Shown: in pieces, positions 57,797-64,000 of the stretch
Numbering within the stretch: position 1 is the stretch's first letter
How the letters are laid out: every line of letters starts with the position of its first letter
Assembly (NCBI RefSeq): GCF_030272615.1
Contig: NC_081408.1
Location: 763,860,173-763,924,172 of the forward strand
Source of the DNA: Cryptomeria japonica
Taxonomy: Eukaryota; Streptophyta; Pinopsida; Cupressales; Cupressaceae
Direction of reading: 5' to 3'
DNA: 64,000 nucleotides
The notes under the pieces: model-generated
What the model saw: only the letters and a program-made list of their open reading frames with translations
What the model was told of the DNA's origin: nothing
Databases searched by the model: none
Made by a program: the position numbers and the translations under genes

Positions 57797-58740
57797 ATGG
57801 AAAACTTGAGAAAACAATTGGAAACAACTCTTTCAGACTATGATGCAGAAAAGGTGAAAAATATCAAACTTGAAGATGATCCAAAGGCTGCATAGGATAT
57901 TATTCAAGGACTTAAAGAAAATATTACTATTGCAAGGAACAAGAGAAGAGAACTTTGTGAAAAGATGCAGAACAATGATGATGAAAACAAAACTCTTAAT
58001 GATCTGGTAAACAAGCTAAGACAAGAAATTAGTACACCAAATAATGAGATGCAGGATATGACTATGAGGTTTTGTAAAGAAATTGAAGATAGAAAGAAAA
58101 ATGAAGATGACTTGACTAGAAGACTGAATGATGCTGCAAATGAAAATCTAAGACTCAGTCATGAGAATGATATGCTAAAGACAGATCTAATTCACATAGA
58201 ACATGATAAAACTGAACTCATGAGACAAAAGGACTTCTTGGAAAATGAATTGGCTACTGCAAATCAACACAAGGTGAAATTCAAGCAAAGTTCAGAGGAA
58301 CTTGATGACATGCTGAAGAATCAGAAACCTAATGGTGATACAAATGGCCTTGGCTTTGAAATTGGTGAAAGCCCTGGTACTGCAAACAAACATGATCATA
58401 GCAAACTGGTAAGACAACCTACTACTTACAAATTTAATGGGAAATGCTTTAACTGTAACAAGTATGGTCATAGAGAAAATCAATGTAGATCTAGAAATTA
58501 TCAAAACACTAATACACCCACCGGTCAATGTTCTAAATGCAACAAAGTTGGTCATAATTCAGAAAATTGCAGAATGAATGTAAGATGTTATGTTTTTGGA
58601 AGATTTGGACACCTATCTAATCAATGCAGACACATACCGGCATAGGATATAGGAAAGCTATTCACAAGAAAAATGTAACTTGTTATGCTTGTAACAAGAT
58701 TGGACATATTGCAAAATTTTGTAGAAGGCATCACCGACAA
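57797..58740 (+). pseudogene. Element E ORF1: coiled coil plus CCHC zinc knuckles
   Basis: A start at 57797 (MENLRKQLETTLSD) gives a frame to 58645 with a single TAG near 57893. Residues 1 to about 175 are heptad-like and charged (LRQEISTPNNEMQ, LTRRLNDAANENLRL, LMRQKDFLENELATA), a predicted coiled coil. Then come zinc knuckles: CFNCNKYGHRENQC (58447), CSKCNKVGHNSENC (58531), CYVFGRFGHLSNQC (58588, second Cys lost) and, past a stop in another frame, CYACNKIGHIAKFC (58681). The usual copia capsid (UBN2) was not seen. It is probably a gag-derived nucleocapsid protein that binds the element RNA and assembles through the coiled coil. Confidence 0.75.
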
Positions 58741-59208
58741 ATAACAAAGGTCCCAGCTTGAAAGGTAAAGAAAAGGTCGAAGAGGTAAAGCAAGAATTCT
58801 CAAAATAGTGGATCAGAAAGTCAGATCAGAATGTTGATGGAAATACTCCTCCACCGGCAGAACAGAGTAACACTCCACCGGTAGGAGACTCTTCATCTAA
58901 CTGAAAGAAAATCTTTTTAGGGTTTAGCAACAAAATGAAAAACATGCTATTATTCCCTCGATTGATGGTGAGAAGTTGAAATTACTTCTATACCGGTAGA
59001 TGAGTTAAGTTGTGACTTAATCGGTAAGCATTAAATGTGGTAGTTGGAGAAATAACATTATAAAGCAAGTGTTTTGGCTCCTTTTTCATTCACCGAGCAT
59101 TCAAATCTTTGAGAGTGCGAAAATTCTGGAGCGAAGGCATCCTTAGCGAAGAAGTGAAGCAGTTCATCCAAGCATTCATCCTAAAGGAAGATTGAGGTAT
59201 TTATAATC

Positions 59209-60968
59209 ATGGCATCCTCATCCACTCTTGAATTTATTGCAAACCCTACTGTGATTGAAGTAATCAAGCGCCCTAGACCCGTATTCAAGCTTGTTCCTGA
59301 AATTGCAAAGAAAGATGATACCCTAGGTGCATTCTCTCAAATTCCTAAGGGAGTAGTATATGTTGAAGACCCTAGGATATACATACATTGTCATATAGAG
59401 GAATTAGGTGATGATGAGATCAAAAAAATGTATAGGACTGTGATTTGTGATGTAGATGGTAATGTCAAGCCGGAACACAAGATAATAGAAACCCTAGGTT
59501 TTGTGGATATTCTTAGCATTCTTGATTTTCCTGAGGATATTATAAGAATTGTGCTAAGAAGAGTCCATGGCAAATTATTTTGGTTAGATTTCATCCATAA
59601 GATCACCACAGAAGTAGTAAAGGCAATAACAGGGTTACCTTCCACTGGAAGCAAACCTGACAGAACCAAAAGAGTCTCAAATGACACAGTGATATATTTA
59701 ACCAATGTAACATTTGACAAAAGGTCTCTAAGGGTAAATGATGTAAAGGACATAAATGTCAGATTTATTAGTATGATCTTAGGCTACAAAGCTACACATG
59801 CAAATAGGTTGAACTCAGTTTCTAGCCTATGTATTAAAAGTGCATATGACATGGTTAACAACAATGCTAAAATAGATGTGTGTGAATGGCTCAAAGATGA
59901 ATTGATAGACAATCTAGGGAAAATAAAGGGAGATAAGAAAGGAACCTTTAGATTTGGAATTTACTTGTATGTTTAATGTTGTACATTACAAAACAATTAG
60001 GAAAACCAGCAATGGTCAGTGCAAAAGTACAAACTGAGAAACCAGAAGTACATAGAAAGACTACATCTGAGAAACTGATAGCTGAGAGCTCAGAGAAACC
60101 TTCTGAGACACAAATGGAGAAACCGAAACAAAAACAAGTTGAGATACAGGTTCAGACCGACACAGTGCCACCGACACAAACTAAAAAGCCTAAACCCTTG
60201 CTAGTTGAAATGCAAACACAGACTGACCTACCAGAGGTCGAAACTAGCAAGGCTATCACCACAACCGACAGCAAGGAAATTGTGAGAACAATTGGGCAGA
60301 CATTTGGTACTTCTATAGCTGAATTCCGACCTACAAATGTAACAGAACTCTTACTAGACTCCATAAAGAAAATCACATAATGTAATGCACAAGCCTATAA
60401 GGCTATTGATGACACAATTCCCATTCTTAAATTGATAGCACCAAAGTGCATTGTAGATAAAAAAGATTCTTTAGGTCAACTAGACACATTGTCTAAATTC
60501 ATCACCGACAACATTTTGATAGTTGATCAAATAAATGAGGATACATTTAAGGAGATAATGATTAAGGAAAAAGAGAAATTCTTTGAGGAAATTGTGAAGA
60601 AGAACAAGGAAGAAATGGACACCTTATTACCGGAACTAGGAGAGATAATTTTTTATTTCAAGAAACTGTATAGAGATACTTGTAAAACAAATATTTTGAT
60701 AGATGACCTAGACAAAGAAATCAGCAAAACACAATATGAGATTAACAATATTGCTGACAATCTGATAGGTACATCAGATTCATTTTTAGAGATAGAAAAG
60801 AAAATTGCAAATTTAGAAGAGAAAATTGAGAAGTTAGAGAAAGACAAAGAGAAAATAAAGGATAAGGCAAAGGGCTTAAAATGTAAACTTGGTCCTAAAC
60901 TAGATTACCTCATTTCTTTCAGAAAAGAAATCTTCGAGGCTCTGGTTCTCGGACTTAAGACACCATAA
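59209..60968 (+). pseudogene. Element E ORF2: unknown protein of about 590 residues
   Basis: The frame from MASSSTLEFIANPT (59209) is open for 255 codons to a TAA at 59974-59976. A second frame starts in that stop (TAATG) and runs to a TAA at 60378-60380, with the same frame open from there to 60968. So one frameshift and one stop separate it from a single frame. The N-terminal part is globular, with KLFWLDFIHKITTEVVKAI, TGLPSTGSKPDRT and VCEWLKDELIDNLGKI. The middle is K/E/P/T-rich with repeated EKPKQKQVEIQVQTD-like lines. The C-terminus (60700-60930) is a coiled coil (IEKKIANLEEKIEKLEKD). It replaces pol. I do not know the family; the N-terminal layout is like the extra ORFs of C and of 5271-9834. 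Confidence 0.6.
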
Positions 60969-61319
60969 GAGAAAATGCACATACTCACCAGTATAGTTCA
61001 GAGAACACAAGAGGCATTATAGGATAGCAAAAGATTCAGCAGCAGTTTAAATTTGATTTTGACAGATATTTTTCAGATTGTAACCCACCGGCTACAAGAA
61101 TCTAGGTAGGACTCCACTGACAGTGAATGACAACCTTTATCATTGATGTCAAAGGGGGAGTAGTGAGATGAGAAAAATGATCAAAACATGACATCATCAT
61201 CTCAGGGGGAGCATACATTTTTGACAACACATTTTTGGTAAAACAATTTTTGGCAGATTCTTTTTGGACATTATTTTGGACACTTTTTGATTTTTCTCAT
61301 GAGTGTTGCCATCAATGCC
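60969..61319 (+). other. Element E 3' untranslated region
   Basis: No frame. 'caaagggggagtagtgag' near 61150 and 'caggggga' near 61203 look like extra polypurine tracts, as in the 3' region of element A. Confidence 0.5.
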
Positions 61320-61331
61320 AAAGGAGGAGAT
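61320..61331 (+). other. Polypurine tract of element E
   Basis: AAAGGAGGAGAT directly before the TGTTGGCA of the 3' LTR. Confidence 0.82.
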
Positions 61332-62127
61332 TGTTGGCAAATGCACACTCCAATGAGAAATTGTAGGTGATTGAAGGTATTGCCATTGATGGAAACTTGC
61401 AATCATATGATACTGGCAAACACCAGCACCGACAGACTCTACACCGACATACATATCACCGACACTCAAAAGGAAGATTATCGACACCCTGGCCGACATG
61501 AATTTTGTATAAACATATTTTGTAATTAATTGTAAAATATTTGTAAGCCAATATGGCGGATTGTAATATGACTCATATATGTATGAGATCATTGTAGATC
61601 ATTTAGGATATGTGATAGGCGAAGTATGGGAAGATAATAACAGACCTAATATGTGAATTATAGGTTAAGGGTTTATGTATGTAGCAGAGCTTAAACCGGT
61701 ACTGAATCTGGCATAGCAGATGCTAATCTGAAGCAGTACAAGACATTGGACTTTTATAATCCATTTTTGTAAGTCAGTGTGACTTCTTTTGTATCTGAGC
61801 AGTGAGCTCTAGGCACTTGGCCTTCCTGCATGTGCAGGCCCCTATTGTAAGCAGTAATATTCCCTTATTGGCCAGTAAGCGAATATTGTGGGTCACAAAT
61901 CCCACTGAGGTTTTTCCCACACCAGGTTTCCTCGTTAAAATATTTTGTTATGGTGTATCTTTCATGTTGTGGTTCTTGTTCTTATTTGCTGCATTATTTT
62001 TGCTTTACCGGTACATAGTTTTATTATATTTTTCATGTTATAAGTTAAGAAAATTAATATACCGGTCAGATATTGATTCACCACCCCCCCCCCCCCCCCC
62101 CTCTTAGTATCTTTATGAATCCTAACA
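61332..62127 (+). repeat. Element E 3' LTR (796 bp)
   Basis: Matches the 5' LTR apart from about 36 extra bases of ACCGACA-type repeats near 61425-61465, a run of 18 C (62084-62101) where the other has 7, and scattered substitutions. The hairpin lies at 61888-61905. CCACT follows it. Confidence 0.93.
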
Positions 62128-62132
62128 CCACT

Positions 62133-63334
62133 AGAACCATCCTCTACTTTAGAATGGACTACATATTGTGGTTCAACAATAACAGGTTCATCAAATAGAG
62201 TTTTGACATTCATGATGAAGTAGTCATAGTTTGGTTTCGAATAGGAAATGTTATAAATAAATCTTATTTCAGAGTGGTCAGAGTCAGAAGATGAAGCCTC
62301 TGAATCCTCTTCAAGTGGCTTAGTGAAAGCATGTATAGTATCAATATCTATATCTTTGATGCTGCAAATTCCTTCGTGATCTTGTTCAATGATCACTTGT
62401 AGCTGACATACCTGTTGACATAACCTTGATGACTTTGTTAGTCTCTGTCATCTTTCCCGTTTAGTTTCCTTTGGACTAATGACCAACCCTTCTTCTGTAG
62501 CCTCCAATTCTTCATTTGTAGTCCCATATCTGATATTCTGTATCTCATTAGAGGGAGATATAGTAGGTAAAGAAATTTTCTATGCTTTTCCTTCTTTTAG
62601 CTATTGTTCATAATCTTCTTATCTTTTCAGTTTGATTTCCTCTATTTACTTTTGCAGCTTCAAGCGTATTATCTCTTATGCTTCGTCAATGATATCATTA
62701 GGTTCTTTAGTAGATGTATCTGAGAGAGGCTTTGGACCCCATTTATACTCATTTGAGTCTATTTCTGAATCATCTACTTGCATTCTTCCTGTATATATGT
62801 TAGGAATATTTAGTGGTGCAAACAGGTTTTTAATTCCTTCTACCTCTTCTCGCATGTCTTCTGGAACATTTACTTCTTATAATGTTATTGTTGATACAAT
62901 AGTTGATTACAAGTTGCTTCTTCTCTCTTGATTGACAATTCTTCTTGTTCTTTCTCATACTCATCTTGAATTTGCTGAGTATTTACTTCTTGTGATGCTA
63001 GAGGTAGTATCTTTTTCCTCCACTTAGGTTCTTGATGAGAAGTATGTTTTTTATTTGATGACTCTTCTAGATGGTAGCTGAGTCCACTTTTATCATTTGT
63101 AGACTTAGTTTGTAACTTGATAGGTTTAGTGATTCCATACCTGAATATCCCATACATTGAATATCCCAAAGGATCGGTACCTGAATATCCCATACATTGA
63201 ATCATCTTATATCCTAGACCATATTGGGCAGGGGAAATATCACTGTGTTGCCCATCTCAATTTTCACTCTCTTATTTGAATAGCCATTTGAGAACTGCCG
63301 CCTCTTCTATTTCATCTGCAAGGGAAGTAGAGGA
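62133..63334 (-). pseudogene. Element D protease-RT linker, right piece
   Basis: The minus-strand frame 62396-62133 reads MIIEQDHEGICSIKDIDIDTIHAF, EASSSDSDHSEI and NYDYFIMNVKTLFDEP, ending GSSG at the E insertion. The frames 62930-63205 (EEQEELSIKREEAT-like) and neighbours are broken. This stretch is the polar linker typical between protease and RT of Tat polyproteins. Confidence 0.65.
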
Positions 63335-64000
63335 CTATACAAAAATACCATCGATGTTTGTATTTGAAGTTTGTGGCTTCATAGCCTCTGATGATTTTCC
63401 AGACTGTCTTGGTGATGGTGGAAGAGACATCAATGAGAGTACAGGTTCAATATTGTATCCATCCATACTAGTACCTATGATTTTCAATTTCTTTTCTAAG
63501 TCTTTCATCAAATTTTTTGAACTTTTAGCTACAAAGGTTTCTCTATTACGATGAACAAGGGTATCAACACCTTTCTTTAAATCATTACAAGTGTAGATTG
63601 TATCCGCAGGAACATTGACTTCAACCCCATTGTATGGAAATTTCAAACATTGATGATAAGTAGATGGCACTGCTTGCATCTCGTGAATCCATGGTCTACC
63701 CAACAAGATGTTATAGGAGAGAGGAAGATCAAGCACCTAACAAATAACATCTCATTCTACAGGTCCCAACCTAATTGACAATAGTACTAGACCCTTAGAT
63801 GTTCTTTCTTCTTCATCATAAGATTTGATTGTTATTTTCTTCGTTGGATCAATGACATTATCAAAAAATCCCAACTATATTAGTAAATTGTATGTACAAA
63901 TATTCAACCTAGTGCCTCCATCTATCAAAACATGCTTGACTCGGTGCTTATAGATCATAGCTTCAAAATGCAATGGCTAGATTTGCGGATGATTTAGTGA
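63335..64000 (-). pseudogene. Element D aspartic protease
   Basis: Near 63910 the minus strand reads HVLIDGGTRLNICTYNLL, where DGG stands at the catalytic D-S/G-G/A position, then IDPTKKITIKSYD and, after stops near 63870 and 63735, [22 protein letters not shown], the usual C-terminal protease line. The frame continues through [19 protein letters not shown] into the linker. The right end lies outside the window. Confidence 0.82.

Larger units (their letters stand above)
56979..62127 (+). mobile_element. Non-autonomous copia-like element E (5149 bp)
   Basis: TG..CA LTRs, perfect CCACT duplicates (56974-56978 and 62128-62132), tRNA-Met-type primer site and polypurine tract. The internal region (57726-61331, 3606 bp) has a coiled-coil/zinc-knuckle ORF and a second ORF of about 590 codons, but no protease, integrase, RT or RNase H. 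LTR ends, primer site, conserved hairpin and 'ttttccca' lines tie it to the copia elements here such as A, whose enzymes could have moved it. It inserted into D, so it is younger than D. Confidence 0.9.
52416..64000 (-). mobile_element. Tat-lineage Ty3/gypsy element D, 3' part, split by E
   Basis: Transcribed leftward: protease (63300-64000), linker, RT (about 55560-56434), RNase H (55020-55480), additional RNase H (54600-54914), integrase (53175-54540), repeat-bearing spacer and polypurine tract (52416-52427). Element E (56979-62127) sits in the protease-RT linker, with CCACT duplicates. Gag and 5' LTR lie beyond the window. The RT-RNH-aRNH-INT order is that of Tat elements. All parts have stops. 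Confidence 0.85.

Noticed and set aside
1-64000. Search for CRISPR arrays, tRNA or rRNA genes, and bacterial-type operons
   Set aside because: No regular spacer-repeat array, cloverleaf or rRNA-like stretch was seen. The content is that of a plant nuclear genome.
1-64000. Intact host genes with introns
   Set aside because: The only host-like family seen is the plant mobile domain at 50.1-51.5 kb, and it is broken and lies among transposons.

Overview
This 64 kb window looks like intergenic DNA from a seed plant with a large, repeat-packed nuclear genome. A conifer or other gymnosperm is plausible but not proven. No intact host gene, tRNA, rRNA or CRISPR array was found. Almost everything recognisable is LTR retrotransposon: Ty1/copia with tRNA-Met-type primer sites (TGGTATCAGAGC and variants) and Ty3/gypsy of the Tat kind with TGGYRACTCT..TGGGGA primer sites and a second RNase H. 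Nearly every reading frame carries stops or frameshifts, so coding features are given as pseudogenes.

Layout. 1-2.1 kb: 3' end of a plus-strand LTR element. 2.1-3.2 kb: minus-strand copia pol relic. 3.2-5.3 kb: unassigned DNA plus a minus-strand LTR holding an array of palindromes. 5.3-9.8 kb: a broken reading frame of about 1000 codons, split by a copia-type solo LTR. 9.8-12.6 kb: unassigned. 12.6-29.06 kb: a minus-strand Tat-like gypsy element ('C') with gag, protease, RNase H, RT, RNase H, integrase and a long extra ORF, followed by a second partial internal region sharing the right LTR (LTR-internal-LTR-internal). 29.06-31.2 kb: 5' half of a plus-strand copia element ('F'). 31.2-37.5 kb: a minus-strand gypsy element without pol ('G'), whose LTRs resemble those of C. 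37.5-39.3 and 49.3-52 kb: LTR and internal pieces of another gypsy element ('H') with a plus-strand plant-mobile-domain pseudogene. 39.3-49.3 kb: a complete but defective copia element ('A') with two further solo LTRs inserted in it. 52.4-64 kb: the 3' part of a second Tat element ('D'), interrupted by a complete non-autonomous copia-like element ('E', 57.0-62.1 kb).

Four insertions have perfect 5-bp target duplications that can be read directly: A (AGATG), the solo LTR in A's 5' LTR (GATTA), the antisense solo LTR in A's gag (GTTTC) and E (CCACT). A fifth, at 5.3-6.9 kb, matches 4 of 5. The order of events can therefore be read layer by layer.

The most unusual points are: an additional RNase H placed before the RT in element C, while D has the usual RT-RNH-aRNH-INT order; a possible family of large extra ORFs with similar layout in three elements of two superfamilies; two elements (G and E) that carry gag-like and unknown ORFs but no polymerase; an 18-nt hairpin kept in all eight copia-type LTRs; and nested left halves whose right halves should lie beyond 64 kb.
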